From the NCBI GenBank assembly GCA_037176705.1, contig CM073886.1, positions 130,478,001 through 130,542,000 on the forward strand: DNA of 64,000 bases, given 5' to 3'. The notes below the pieces were generated by a model that saw only the letters and a list, made by a program, of their open reading frames with translations, had not been told where the DNA came from and did no database searches. Numbering within the stretch: position 1 is the first letter of the stretch; every line of letters begins with the position of its first letter. The stretch is from Molossus alvarezi. Its lineage: Eukaryota; Chordata; Mammalia; Chiroptera; Molossidae. Positions 24,246 to 35,375 of the stretch are shown here, in pieces. The translations under genes and the position numbers were made by a program.

Positions 24246-25079
24246 TTATTCCATATTTATGAAGATGTGCCTGAAAGGAGTTGGAAATTAATCCGGCTCC
24301 TCTTTGCACAGTTTCTGAAATGTCGGTTTGCTTGGGCTTTGGGTGGAAACAAACTAGGGATCCCAGACACTTGCTCAGCTCGCTAGGTTTCAGTTCTGTA
24401 GTTACAGTTGGCTCTAAAATGGCACTATTCTATGTCTTCCGTTCTCTCTAAATGCGATCAAGGTTTTTCTTTGTCATCAAGGATACTACCGAGCATCAGA
24501 GTGGCCTCTGGCCCAGTGTATAGGCTGGTGACCTTCAGCTTCATGAAGGACATTTCCCAAGACAGCCCCCTGCAGCCTTCTTCAGCCTGCTGTTTAACCA
24601 AGACCTCGTGCTCCCACCAAGAGGTCTCAGTAACTGCGTCCTCACCGATACTTCTAAGCTGGGAACGAAAACTCTCCCGAGGACTGCTTATGTTACATGC
24701 AAAATAGCTTTGCCCTTCCTTTTTATTGACGTTCTTGGATTTTCCACACTGCACTTTGCTTTCTGGAACCTCCAAAAATGTGTTTCCCTCTGGCTTGATA
24801 CATTGCCTTTTAGATCCAGTCTCAAGAAATCTCTAAAAATCAGAGATAAGAAAGGTCCAAAGAGATCCCCCCACCCCCAATGATATCTCCATATAGGTAC
24901 TGACTTTACTAAAATAAGTATTCTCTTTACTTTAGGATAAAGATAGTAAGTTAAATTCATTATTTTATAATGTTTATCATAGGGTTAATAATGTGAATTC
25001 CTTTCCATTCCAATGAAAACTGGTATTAAAATTAGTATTACTACTATAACTACTTATATGAAGTAATGTTTATTGTTAT
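24246..25079. other. unique DNA, no gene seen
   Basis: No recognisable repeat. Open frames at 24408-24707 (sense) and 24458-24775 (antisense) overlap in opposite directions and are unrecognised. Confidence 0.5.
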
Positions 25080-25300
25080 TTATTATGTGTTAGACATTTC
25101 ATATGTATAAACTTTTTAAAATCCTCATAACAAACCATGTAAGACATGATTATTTTGCACTTATTTTACATTTGAGAAAACTAGGCACAGAACACCAAAG
25201 GGACTTACTCATGATCACAGAACAAATACGTAGAGAGCAAGAGTTTGAATCCAGGAGGTCTGCATCCAGAGTCTAATATGTATAATATTCCACTTTCCTG
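25080..25300 (-). mobile_element. MIR SINE fragment, antisense
   Basis: The MIR complement is recognisable in order: aaatcctcataacaaaccatg, acatttgagaaaactaggca, actcatgatcacagaacaaa, gagtttgaatccaggaggtc and ccagagtcta. Confidence 0.8.
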
Positions 25301-25320
25301 GTGGAATATTATACATATTA
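25274..25320. repeat. perfect 20-bp inverted repeat (hairpin)
   Basis: The arms taatatgtataatattccac and gtggaatattatacatatta are exact reverse complements, separated by the 7-nt spacer tttcctg. The structure overlaps the end of the antisense MIR fragment. No function is evident. It could be a template-switch duplication. Confidence 0.95.
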
Positions 25321-25733
25321 TAATCATTTTAGAGGAAATGGGCTATTCTTTGATCTGTGATGTAGCTTATCAGTTTCTCAGCAGTGAAATCTAAGAATTA
25401 TGATGCCACAGTTAAGATCAACCTTACACGTTTAGAAGTATTGTTTTGATATCTGCACTTATCGTATTTATGGAAAATTCAATAAAATAAAATAAAAATT
25501 TAAAAAGTAATAATTTAGCCACATTTAAATGTAAAATTATTAGAAAGCTAAAAAATTTCAAAACATTATTCTTCTCCTCCCTAAATTGATTCACAGTATT
25601 CTGGGTATATGTGGGAAAACACATATTACTGTGCCTAAATCAATCAAGAACACTGAGCTGAAGTTTTGCAAATAAAAATGTACGTTTTGACTGATATTGA
25701 GCATCTGAATCACAGACACACATTTGCATGATG
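25321..25733. other. AT-rich unique DNA
   Basis: No recognisable gene or repeat between the hairpin and the hAT MITE. Confidence 0.5.
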
Positions 25734-25741
25734 CTCCAGAA

Positions 25742-25962
25742 CAGTGGTTCTCAACCTCCCTAATGCTGCCACCCTTTAGTACAGGTCCTCACGCCCTATG
25801 TGGCGTATCTGCATGTGGGCGCACCACCTGGAGACGGACAGAGGGGCCGTGTCTCGGTTCCTAAGACCACCGGAAATATGTTGTTCAATGCTCTTAGGAG
25901 ACCCCTGTGAAAGGGTCATTCACCACCCAAAGGGATCGCGACCCACAGGTTGAGAACAGCTA
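25742..25962. mobile_element. non-autonomous SPIN-group hAT MITE
   Basis: A 221-bp element has the left terminus cagtggttctcaacctccct and the right terminus gtgggt...ggttgagaacagcta seen as its inverted partner. It is flanked by 8-bp target duplications, ctccagaa (25734-25741) and ctctagaa (25963-25970), differing at one base. The downstream copy fits the NNNTANNN preference of Buster/SPIN-type hATs. Internal sequence next to the right end (ggtcttag and ccgagacac complements, catgtgggcgc) is shared with the left end of the transposase-bearing element at 57651-60423. It has no coding capacity. Confidence 0.9.
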
Positions 25963-25970
25963 CTCTAGAA

Positions 25971-26883
25971 GGTTCCTCCAGCCTGCTATCAAGTGTTTAT
26001 TCATTGTACAGAGCACCCTAGTTCAGCTAACTGTCCTATATTCTCAACATTCTCGTCATACATTCATCCATTGTCTTGCTCCATCTGGAGCTGAGGAGTT
26101 GAAGCTGCCGGTGGACCTGGTTGAAGAGGCTGGGATAAGACGCACATTGTGTGGTAGCCTATAACTGACCGAAGTTCTGAGTCGGCAATAATGAAAACGG
26201 GGGAATGTACGTGTGACTGTGACTCAGCCGGTCTCATGCGTGTGTGGAACAGAGCCCTCTGCGTTCCCCTTGGAAAGTATCCACCAGCCTCCTTAACCAA
26301 GTGCCGGAGAGGGTTTGGACACACGCTCGTGCTGCCATTTCTGAGCCAAGAACAAAGATGCGCAGTGAAGTCACTAAACCTTTAGACTCCGCAGCTGCCT
26401 CGCTGGCGATATTTTTCCACGACTCAGCCACGCACCAGGATCGCGTGTGGGCTTCATACACAACAAAACCCGAGGCTCCCTTCCAGGTCCACCAGCTCTC
26501 GAATGTGGCTCTTCTCTAGCAAGACTGGGAAATAATCACAATCTCTACAAGGCATTGTGGCGTGTGCCCTGCATGTAGGGCTCACGCTCAGCCATGGAGC
26601 AGGCTCTGCACACAGATGCCCGAGCGCCTCCGATTTCTTGACAGCTTTGGCTCCACCCGCGTGTGCTCACGGAGCTGTCCCATCACCAGCTCCTGCCTTC
26701 ACAGCGGGTTCCTTTTTCTCCTTTATTGATTTTTTCTTCTTTTATTTCAACTTCCTCCTCCACTATTGCTTTATTGAGAGCCTCTAGTCAATGTCAAAAT
26801 GACTGGCAACTTCCATGGTCCTGCTGAGAAGCAGGACCTCTCGGTTGCCCCAATAGAAGTCCTGCGATTGCATCCCACTTATT
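25971..26883. other. unique DNA, no gene seen
   Basis: No recognisable repeat. Overlapping open frames of 64-91 codons (26064-26519) run in both directions without recognisable domains. Confidence 0.5.
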
Positions 26884-27098
26884 CTTTTTTTTTAAACTTA
26901 TCTCTATTGTTGAATGTATTACAGATGTTCCTCCTTTTTCCCCTATTGACCCCCTCTCCCCACTCCCGGCCCCCTCCTGCCTTTCCCCACACTGTTGTCT
27001 GTGTCCATGGGTTATGCACATATGCGTATACATTCTTTGGTTTAGTTTTTCCCACCCCCCACCCCCTTCCCTTTGAGGTTTGTCAGTATAACAACCAA
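26884..27098 (-). mobile_element. L1 3' UTR end, antisense
   Basis: Poly(T) is followed by ctattgttgaatgtattaca, gatgttcctcc and a C-rich block (ttgaccccctctccccactc). Then come gtctgtgtccatgggttatg and ttctttggtttag. This is a 5'-truncated copy of the bat L1 3' UTR seen elsewhere in the window. Confidence 0.9.
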
Positions 27099-27104
27099 TT
27101 TGTA

Positions 27105-27309
27105 CTTCTTAATCTTCATTGATTTTAGAGGAAGAGGAAGTGAGAGGGAGAGAGAGATAGAAACATCAATGAGATCATCGATGGGCCGCCTCCTGCACGC
27201 CCCCCACTGGGAATCGGGCCCACAACCTGAGCATGTGTCCTGACCGGGAATCGAACTGGCGACCTCTTGGTGCAGGGTCGATGCTCAACCACTGCGCCAC
27301 ACCGGCCAG
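27105..27309 (-). mobile_element. VES SINE, short form, antisense
   Basis: It starts cttcattgattttagaggaa. It includes cgcctcctgcacgcccccca, ccgggaatcgaactggcgac and gtgcagggtcgatgctcaac and ends cacaccggccaga. It directly follows the antisense L1 3' fragment. Confidence 0.95.
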
Positions 27310-28099
27310 ACCAGAACGGATTCCTAACGCCACCTGGGAAATGGTGTCTTGGTTACAATCTCACGGCCCAAACAACTAGATTTTCACAGGCTATGCCCAC
27401 TCAGCACCTCTGTGTCACTTCCCTTTGCGGAGGACCTTACTTGCCTAGGGTTTGAAATTGAGAAAAAACAATGCTCTTAACAATTCCATAAACTCAAACA
27501 TGTGTAAAACAGTTTGTTGTGTATTTGAAGTAATAATTCATAAGTCTCTGCTGTGATGTTTTCTACTTCAGACCTAAAACCTTCACTCAGTTCCTTGTTG
27601 ATTCATATTTTAACTATCTTTTTGAAAAGCTTGGTTATCTTGTTTTCTTAACAATAGCAGATGAGAGACACCATTTAAGGAGTAGAGAAAAGCATAGTCA
27701 GTGTCAAAGAGACTATGAGAAGAGGAAGAATTTGATGCCCTGGCTTTAAGGATGCAGAAGGAAAGACTAAAGGTAAACACCAACTCTAATGAGATACAGT
27801 CCAATAAAACGTGCTCCTAATGAGTCAGGTCAACAAGAAAACATTAACTCTATTTTACTACTTTCTATAAAAGAAGACAGAGAAATAAGCACATTTTATA
27901 AAGAACCATTGAAAAACAGTATTTTAAAGCCAATATTCTTAAAAGAGAAATGTAACTGGTATAAGTAGTTTTCATGCGTAGGAAAAGTTATACACTAAAT
28001 AAGCGAACTTAACAAAATATTTTACTTAAACACTTTATACCTTAACAGCCGTTCTCTAACTGATCTGTTTAGCGTTTTGTTTTGTTTTTTTTTACACAT
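27310..28099. other. unique DNA, no gene seen
   Basis: No recognisable gene or repeat. Confidence 0.5.
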
Positions 28100-28440
28100 A
28101 TCATTGAGCACTGCTAGGTGTCAGACTTTGGACTGGGTACTGCGGTAGGCCAAGTTAAACACGACATCTTAATGGGAAGTAAGATATTAGCCAAATAAAC
28201 ACCAGGAGAGTAACACTGTGGTCAATGCCAACAAAGAAAGGTAGGCTGTGCTTTGAGTGTTTGCTAAGCAACATCAATCAGCTCTGCCAGGAAAGTAAGA
28301 ATGGATTCCTTAAGCAACATAGAAACTAGCTATGGATGGTCATGGAAGGGAAAGAAAGAGCTGGCAAGATGGGGAGGGGCAGGTATAGAGAGGAGCACCC
28401 CAGCCAGTCCAAGGGCACAGGGACACGAGGAAGAGGCACC
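28100..28440 (+). mobile_element. L2 LINE 3' fragment (degenerate)
   Basis: The order of motifs resembles the L2 3' region. First comes cattgagcactgctaggtgt, then a diverged tactgcggtagg...aataaacaccagg block. Later come aagtaagaatggattcct and agaggagcacc...ccaagggcacagg. Divergence is high and the call rests on recalled consensus. Confidence 0.5.
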
Positions 28441-30239
28441 AGCAAGAGCTGAACTGCACCACCAGAAAAATCAATAGGACATAGACCTTAAAAGCATATA
28501 TAATTAAATTGTCTCACAACAACATCCAAGCAATACATTCAGTGCCAGTGTACTCTTGGGAATTGACAGCCTTGATCATTCCAATTGTGGATGAAATCAC
28601 TTTAAATATAAATACATAAAAAGAAACCACTTTTTAATCTTGTGGAGTGTGACCCCATCCTAACATTTTTAGGACTATAATTCCAGTAGCCTACTTGATG
28701 TCTCCTACTGGATGACTCAAGCTCCCCCAAACTCAACATGTTGAAAACTGAACGTATAAATATATATGTATCATCCGATATCACACCTGTTGCTTCTCTT
28801 TCTCTGTAAATGATACTATCATTTATCAACTTTATTCAAGCCAGAAAACGAGCTATGACAGTTTATATATAGTTTCTAAGTACAACAAAATTATCCTGAA
28901 AAGAGATTTTAGTTGTGATGTACCACAGGTATGTCATTTGTGAGAAAAAATAAATAAAATGGTGCAAATGATAAATTAGTAAATAGAATGTATATCATTT
29001 AAAAAAATAAAACGGTTATATATCTCAGGGTCTCTATCTTTTCTCACATCAAAATGATAACATATAGGAAAAAAGCATCAATTTTTTATATGTATACTCT
29101 TCACCTAACCAGATCATGGTTAAGGGGTCATGGGAACTACATATTTTATTCAGATTAAATTTAGTTTCCTCTAAAACAGTAAATGCTGCCTTTAATGTGC
29201 TCATTCTCTCCAGAAAAGAAAGAAAATCTGTAAGAAGCAGGAGTTTCTAAATCTTCTACCTTTTCTTCTTTTCCTTTCCAGGGGAACATCTGGTTGGAGG
29301 CACATAGCTCACTCAATCTCATATGCAGAAAAAGATGGACAGGCTCCCGGCTCCTGGGGTGGAGAGACAAAATTTGTTTCTCATCTGAGTGTTGTCTGTC
29401 TCCTGTTTGCTGCCAGTCTGTCTCCTCTATGTATCATGGGTGTGTCTCTCTAGGCTTGGTTGAGAGACAATGGCATGCCCTGTGGAAGCTTCTTCACTTT
29501 GGTCCTCCTTGGTGCTCAAGGGAGTCCTTGGGTTTCCTTTGACTCACTCTGGCCCTGACATATAGGGTGCATTCAGCAGACTTCACCCCGACTTCAGTTC
29601 TCCCTCTGGCAAGCTTCAAAGCAGATGCTTCCACTCCGGGTGCTGTCTCAGTGATCCCCGGGGGGACTGAGGGGGAAGAGGAATTCAGATAAATCAAGGC
29701 ACCTCCTTGCTGGTGTATGTTCTGACTCCCAGTTTTCTGGCCTTCTTCCCAGAGTCCTCAGTAGGGGACAGGAATGGAATGAGAGGGCTTTATTTTTAAC
29801 GATACGTCCTCTCTGAATGATCTCATTACCAACTTCAACGTCATAGTTAAACCATAACAGGCAACACGGTTAATTTTCTCAGCGCTACTAGAGAATATCA
29901 GGGCTTCATCGTTGAGGCTTGACCCTCAAGAAGCTAAAGAAAAAAGATAGTGGAGCCTGAAAAACCTATGAATACCTTGGCCTGGTTGGCAAGAATTCTG
30001 TCTTCTGTATAAGTCTATGTGGCACGTCAGAGGTAGAAAGTCTTTATCTGCTTACCCCTTGTATTTCTTCTGTAACAAAATTCTGCAGTCATTCCCTTAC
30101 ACCTGCTGCTGTTCAAGTAGAAGACTTACATCACTGCCTGTTTTCTCTCAACTTCATGCCTTCCCCTTTCCCTACAGCCTCCCAAGCTCCCTTGCCAAGT
30201 TTGCCTAAATTCAGTCCAGTGAAGTCTGGAGGCTGGAGG
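28441..30239. other. unique DNA, no gene seen
   Basis: No convincing repeat or exon. Open frames of 60-90 codons at 29161-29697 run on both strands and are unrecognised. Confidence 0.5.
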
Positions 30240-30535
30240 CCAGGGAAACGCCAGGATATTCCCTCCTTTCTGTCCCTCTTTTTGGAGATGCTTTTGTTGG
30301 TATCTCCTTCTCCTCCTTCCATAAGCAGTCCTTGCTATGGTTCTAGCTCTTTCCAGACAGCCCAGGCTTCTAGATGTAGACAATAAAATCTCCATCTTTT
30401 GTACCTTTAACTCTGGATGGTAGACTTGGCTAATCTATGGTTGCTAAATCATTCCCTGCTTAACCTTTCATTTTACATGTATTAAATTTCCAAAGAGTGT
30501 CTATGTGCTTCACTGGATCATGACTCATACAGATA
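30240..30535 (+). repeat. possible ancient L1 3'-end fragment
   Basis: The layout resembles old L1 (L1M-type) 3' ends: a pyrimidine-rich start (tccttctcctccttcc), a middle ttaactctggatgg and a terminal ggatcatgactcatacag. The assignment is tentative. Confidence 0.3.
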
Positions 30536-30644
30536 TCTAGGGTCAAAGAGACACAGTGCCACATGTTTGGAATGGCAGTAGAAAAAGCATACTGTTTTCC
30601 TCAAAATATCCACATTATGATCTATTTTTAATAGGTTAATAAAA

Positions 30645-30858
30645 GGCCCAGCCTGCACGGCCCAGTGGATTGAGCGTCATCCCATGGACTGAGAAGTCCC
30701 AGTTCAATTCTCAGTCAGGGGACATGGGTTGTGGGCTTGACCACCAGTAGGGGGCATGCAGGAGGCAGCCAATAGAAGTTTCTCTCTTACATAGATGTTT
30801 CTCTCTCTCTCTCTCTAAAATATCAATAAAAACATCTTTTAAAAAATAAAAATAAAAA
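30645..30858 (+). mobile_element. VES SINE (diverged subfamily)
   Basis: The head is ccagcctgcacggcccagtg. The A/B-box region is attgagcgtcatcccatgga and cagttcaattct. Then come gtagggggcatgcaggagg and a ctctctctctaaaatatcaa tail. The 9-bp target duplication ttaataaaa lies at 30636-30644 and 30859-30867. Confidence 0.93.
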
Positions 30859-31214
30859 TTAATAAAACATTGTATTACTAATATTTCTTATAAGTTTCTA
30901 CATTTGCTTGTAGTTATCATTGATCCCAAAAAATAATACACTTCTTCAGGCAAAGGTCATATTGTGTAATTTACTTAAATTCTTCACAGTTCTGAAAACA
31001 TTTTAATCTTTAATCATTCAAGATACCCTAGAAGTAAGATTTAAAAAAAATTACTTCTCAGTTTATAGATTTAGGTAAAATGAGATTTACTCATAATCCC
31101 TGAAATATTGCTGCCTATCATTATATATAGCAAAGTGTCCACGTTGGTCACCGTGTGCAACTTCCGCAGGTTCGGTAATACCGTAAACGCGTGCATGTAC
31201 CCCTGTTATCCCCA

Positions 31215-31682
31215 CACCTTGGTGGTTTCTCTCCCACGCTGTCTCTGGACTTGGCCATCAGCATAGCGTTAGCCAATGGGTAGTAGCAAACCTGACACGA
31301 GTTGATAACTGTGGTATATATAAGACAATGGTCGTGAAAAGCACTTGCCCGTTTGGCTGTGCCCTCCCACTGCTCTTAATTTTGCCCTCATGACGACCTG
31401 CCTAACCTGGCAGAAGGAGAGAAACCCCATAGACAGACGCCAGTCTCAGCAGCTGTCACAGCCAAGGACATTGTGAATCATCCAGCCTCCAGCCTCCAGC
31501 CGGCCGTGGAGACATTCAGAAGTGAGTCCAGCGATCACGTGAGCCGGTCCTGGACCCAACGAACTGCCCCGCTGAGGCCGGCCCAGGTCACCATTTGACA
31601 AAAGAGCAAAAGAAATAAATGGCTGTATTTTAAATCACTACCTTGGTCGCTTAGCATGTTGTATTTAGCATATGCTGATACT
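31215..31682 (+). mobile_element. MaLR-type solo LTR (MLT1-like)
   Basis: The diagnostic MLT1/MaLR LTR order is present: ctctggacttggccatcagc, agccaatgggtagtagcaaa, then acttgcccgtttggctgtgc and cctgacctgcctaacctggc-like sequence. A repeated ccagcctccag block follows. It ends with gaactgccccgctgaggccg and aaataaatggctgtatttta, which includes the poly(A) signal, and a degenerate gcatatgctgatact. No internal retroviral sequence is attached. The 5' part is truncated or too diverged to place. Confidence 0.8.
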
Positions 31683-31792
31683 AATCTTTCCCCCCATTTC
31701 AGAGAAACACAGGGGGGGGGAAGTAAGGAAATGACTACTAAGAATTAAACTCATATGCATGGACACGGTACCATTAATCAGTTTTATTCTAG

Positions 31793-31795
<3 letters not shown>

Positions 31796-31828
<33 letters not shown>
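31796..31828. repeat. (CA)n microsatellite
   Basis: About 16 uninterrupted CA units. It is likely to be length-variable. Confidence 0.95.
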
Positions 31829-31832
<4 letters not shown>

Positions 31833-31881
31833 GTTCTGAGTGGTGTTCAGAAAGTATTGCACCATAGAAAAGAGGGAGATG

Positions 31882-32128
31882 ACCCTGGCTGGTTTGGCTC
31901 AGCGGTTAGAGCGTCGGCCTGCAGACCAGAGGGACCCGGGATCAGTTCCCGCTAAGGGCATGTACCTCAGTTTGTCTCCGGCCCTGGTTGGGTTGTGCAG
32001 GTGGCAGCCACTCGATGTGTCTCTTTCACGTCGATGTTTCTCTCTCTCTTTTCCTCTCTCTCCCTCCTGCTCTATCTGAACAAAAAATTAAAAAATGTCC
32101 TCAGGTGAGGATAAAAAAAAGAAAAGAA
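31882..32128 (+). mobile_element. VES SINE, long form
   Basis: The head is ccctggctggtttggctcag and the A box region gcggttagagcgtcggcctg. The B box is ggatcagttcc and the tail is gtcctcaggtgaggataaaa. The repeat aaaagagg upstream (near 31868) and downstream (near 32122) is a probable target duplication. Confidence 0.96.
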
Positions 32129-33114
32129 AAGAGGAATAACCCTTTTCCTACACAGCCAACGATGCTGCTTCTGAAAAGCCATGTGATTGTTTTTATCCCC
32201 TCATTACCAGAGAGACACAAACTAGAGGAATTTCAAATAATGGCAAAGGCTTTGGAATCATTGACTTATTTACTAAAACAGCTAAATACGTATTGATCGC
32301 CGAACTGATAACGGAGAGAGGAAAAGTAAGGATTCGCGGACGTTTGAGAGGGACGGGGCAGCTGTGCCCCGCCGGCCCTGAGCACTGCACCGGGTCCTAA
32401 AGGTCATTTGGTGGGGAGAATTCAAAAGAAAGGGGGAATGTGTTCTTGTCCAGAGGCCTACATAAAAACAATGAGTAGTGAAAGCAGTCTTGGATCTAAA
32501 AACAGGAATTCCTTCCAGAGAAGAGTATCTGTGAACGGGTGGTGGTGGCTGCCGCACAGTGGACAGTGGACGGCCATCAAGCCACCGCAACTGTGAGGCT
32601 GCCCGGCTGCGCTCACTCCCCCGCCGCGCCCCGTCCTCTGTCCCCACTGCTTCTGCTGGGAGAGTTTCACTTTCACTCACAGGACCCTTGAGCATCAGCC
32701 TGCCTCGTCTCTCAGATGTGCTTCTGCCCCATTTCCCATCGGAGTTCCCACAGGTGCAGTGCATTCAGACTCGGGAAGAATATAATGTTGAACTACACGT
32801 GATCTTAAATAGGATGTGGTTTCAATGAAAAGTTCACGCTGACCACACTGCCTTGCAAAGGCCTGTGTGTGACCTCTGCTCTTCTCCTAGATTTGAACTG
32901 CTCCCGGGCAGACACTAGGGTGTCTTGCTTTATGTTGGCACCCCAAACCGTAGCACGACTCACCCGCAGGACGTAGGCTGGACCACTGCTTTTGGTTTCT
33001 GGTGCAGGAATACCGCTGCTCGGCGGACCGACCCCAGACGATGCGGCAGGAACGGTTCAAGTGGGAGCGAGCAGAGCCGGAGCTGGGGGTGAGCTCCACC
33101 ACCTACCAGCGATG
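32129..33114. other. unique DNA with GC-richer core, no gene seen
   Basis: No recognisable repeat. The most GC-rich part (32550-32770) carries a 160-codon antisense frame (32282-32764) and several overlapping sense frames. None has a recognisable domain. Confidence 0.5.
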
Positions 33115-33225
33115 GCCCGTTTGGGAGTTTACAGTATCTCAGAGCCTTGGTGTCCTCATCTGTGCCCTGGAAATGACAATGACGACACGATCAGGTTGTG
33201 AAATGTCATGTACATGTGTCACTTA
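33115..33225 (+). mobile_element. possible MIR fragment
   Basis: The stretch cagagccttggtgtcctcat, then ctgtgccctggaaatgacaa resembles the MIR core. It is short and diverged. Confidence 0.4.
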
Positions 33226-33424
33226 CATCGCATGTCTGATCACCTTCTTGGGCTCTGCGCTCCCGCCGTGGGAAATTCTTCTCAAGTGTTAGTATCTTGA
33301 GATTTTCCCAACCTGCTTTCATCAATTTTTGGTATGAATAGTGACCTTTTAGGAGGGAAATTGTATCATATTCTATATCATACTAAAGGATATTTTTTTG
33401 ATTAATATAAAACACATTTAACCT

Positions 33425-33635
33425 GCCCGGCTGGTGTGGCTCAGTGGTTGAGCGTCGACCCTGCACCAAGAGGTCACCAGTTCAATTCCCGGTCAGGACA
33501 CACGCCCAGGTTGTGAGCCCGATCCCCAGTGGGGGGCATGCAGGAGGCAGCCAGTCGATGTTCTCTCTCATCGATGTTTCCATCTCTCTCTCCCTCTCCC
33601 TTCCTCTCTCTCTAAAATCAATAAAAAATAAAAAC
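33425..33635 (+). mobile_element. VES SINE, short form, with perfect target duplication
   Basis: The head is gcccggctggtgtggctcag. Then come ggttgagcgtcgaccctgca, agttcaattcccggtcagga and cccagtggggggcatgcagg. The tail is tctctaaaatcaataaaaaa. The exact 15-bp duplication aaacacatttaacct flanks it at 33410-33424 and 33636-33650. Low divergence and an intact duplication indicate a fairly young insertion. Confidence 0.97.
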
Positions 33636-33650
33636 AAACACATTTAACCT

Positions 33651-34100
33651 TAACTTTCTAGCTAATAATGTCCTCCCTTCTCAAAAACTTGAACTTTACT
33701 AATGGGTTAATTTTACTGTAAAAAAAAAATGAGTTGAATTTTAAGTTAATTTTGAAATAATTTAAAATGTAAAACTTTCACTGAATATAGAAATCCATAT
33801 CCAAACCCAGGCTGCTAGATTGTCTATTTTATTTTGATTCTTGTGATAACCACAGCTCTACTTCATTTTATTTTTCTTAGTTCCTTGTGATCTTTAGAGA
33901 TATTAATCTCTCACTGAACCATATCACTGCTTAACCTAAACTCTAAGAATTATGAAGTTAAGCATCCTTGTAAAAAAAAAAGCATGTTATGGTACCGAAT
34001 GCCACATCCATTCATTAAAAGGACTGTTATGTGTTAGCCAAACAAGATGATGACTGGACGTGGGGCAGAGAGAGTTTTTTACCCAGCACAATGGTTCAGA
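33651..34100. other. AT-rich unique DNA
   Basis: No recognisable gene or repeat. Confidence 0.5.
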
Positions 34101-34115
34101 AAAAAGGGGCAATTT

Positions 34116-34356
34116 AGCCCTGGCCCATTTTGCTCAGTGGTTAGAGCGCCAGCCTGTGGTCTAGAAAGACCCGGGTTCGGTTCCTGCTAAGGGCACGTAC
34201 CTCGGTTGCAGTTGCACGTACCCTGGTTGGGTCGTGTGGGTGGCAACCCTTCGATGTGTCCCTTTCACGTCAATGTTTCTCTCTCTTTCTCTCCCCCTCC
34301 CACTCTATCTGAACAAAAAAATGGAAAAATGTCCTCGGGTGAGGATAAAAAAATTT
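34116..34356 (+). mobile_element. VES SINE, long form
   Basis: The head is gccctggcccattttgctca. The B box is gggttcggttcc and the tail is gtcctcgggtgaggataaaa. An internal stretch containing gttgca and cgtacc is repeated (34193-34222). The flanks aaaaaggggcaattta and aaaaagggggcaattta form a 16-17-bp target duplication. Confidence 0.96.
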
Positions 34357-34373
34357 AAAAAGGGGGCAATTTA

Positions 34374-34721
34374 TGTCAGATACTCATGTGGTTCAGTTCT
34401 TCACTGGAGCAGTCAGTACTGTAGCACGGCCTCCATCTCTGACTGCAAATGGACCGTCGCTGGGACGCCACACAGAGAGGCCGCCATGCTTACCATGGGA
34501 AACTCTGTCGTTATAATGTGATTTCAGGTTGAATAATAAATATAGTAACGTGCAAGGAAACTAAACAATATAACCTCATCTTTATATTCAATAAATATCT
34601 AAATTGCCTTTGCAAAGATTCCATAAGCAGAAGGGATCATAAAATATACATATTAAAGCTCATGAGATCAAGTTGAACTTTACCTTGAAATATAAAATTA
34701 GCCTTTAAAATAAAACAGACA
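34374..34721. other. unique DNA, no gene seen
   Basis: No recognisable repeat or exon. Confidence 0.5.
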
Positions 34722-34940
34722 GGCCTGGCCGGCATGGCTCAGTGGTTGAGTGCCGACCCTGCACCAAGAGGTCGCTGGTTCAATTCTCGGTCAGGACACA
34801 TGCCCAGCTTGTGAGCCCGATCCCCAGTGGGGGGCATGCAGGAGGTGGCCAATCGATGCTCTCTCTCATCCATGTTTATATCTCTCTCTCCCTCTCCCTT
34901 CTTGCTCTCTAAAATCAATAAAGAAAAAACATTAAAAATA
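34722..34940 (+). mobile_element. VES SINE, short form
   Basis: The head is ggcctggccggcatggctca, then ggttgagtgccgaccctgca, ggttcaattctcggtcagga, ccccagtggggggcatgcag and the tail ctctctaaaatcaataaaga. The flanking aaaacagacaggcct and aaaagcagacagaggcct look like a slightly diverged target duplication. Confidence 0.95.
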
Positions 34941-34984
34941 AAAAGCAGACAGAGGCCTAGCCACCGACCCTATAATGGTAGTCC

Positions 34985-35190
34985 TTGCATTATAGTGGTT
35001 CAGTATGCAGATTTTGGGGTGAAATTACCTAGTTTAAATTCTGTATTAAGTGTATGACCCACAACCAGTGACTAAATCTTTGTGACTCTCCGTTTTTCCC
35101 ACTACAATAGTACCCACCTCATGGTGTTGCAAATGAATACACGCCTATAAAAGACTGGCACTTGGCTTTCAATAAACATTAGCTGTCAGT
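34985..35190 (+). mobile_element. MIR SINE, nearly full length
   Basis: The order fits MIR throughout: cattatagtggttcagtatg, gtgtatgacc, agtgactaaatctttgtgac, tttttcccactacaatagta, ccacctcatggtgttgcaaa and ggcacttggctttcaataaa. Confidence 0.85.
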
Positions 35191-35294
35191 GGCCGTTGGT
35201 ACCGAACTGAACTGTCAGCTCTCACACATGTGTCTAACCTTCCTTAATGCTCACCTTGCCCCCCAGGCACAGTGGGAGAAGAACCTTGCAGGAT

Positions 35295-35375
35295 TTGCCT
35301 GAGGATTAAATGAGAGCATCTCTGTGCATACCCAGCACACAGTGCAGGGACACTCAGGTGCTCACTGAGTCCCCG
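35295..35375 (+). mobile_element. MIR 3' fragment
   Basis: The stretch cctgaggattaaatgagagc, cacagtgcagggacactc and aggtgctcactg matches the 3' half of MIR. It may be a second MIR or part of the preceding copy. Confidence 0.5.

Noticed and set aside
31215..31682. A full endogenous retrovirus
   Set aside because: Only LTR-like sequence is present; no gag, pol or env similarity adjoins it and no second LTR is seen in the window.
33425..33500. tRNA gene-like A and B boxes (ggctcagtggt and ggttcaattcc)
   Set aside because: These are the internal Pol III promoter of tRNA-derived VES SINEs, repeated more than 20 times in the window and followed by SINE body and tail.
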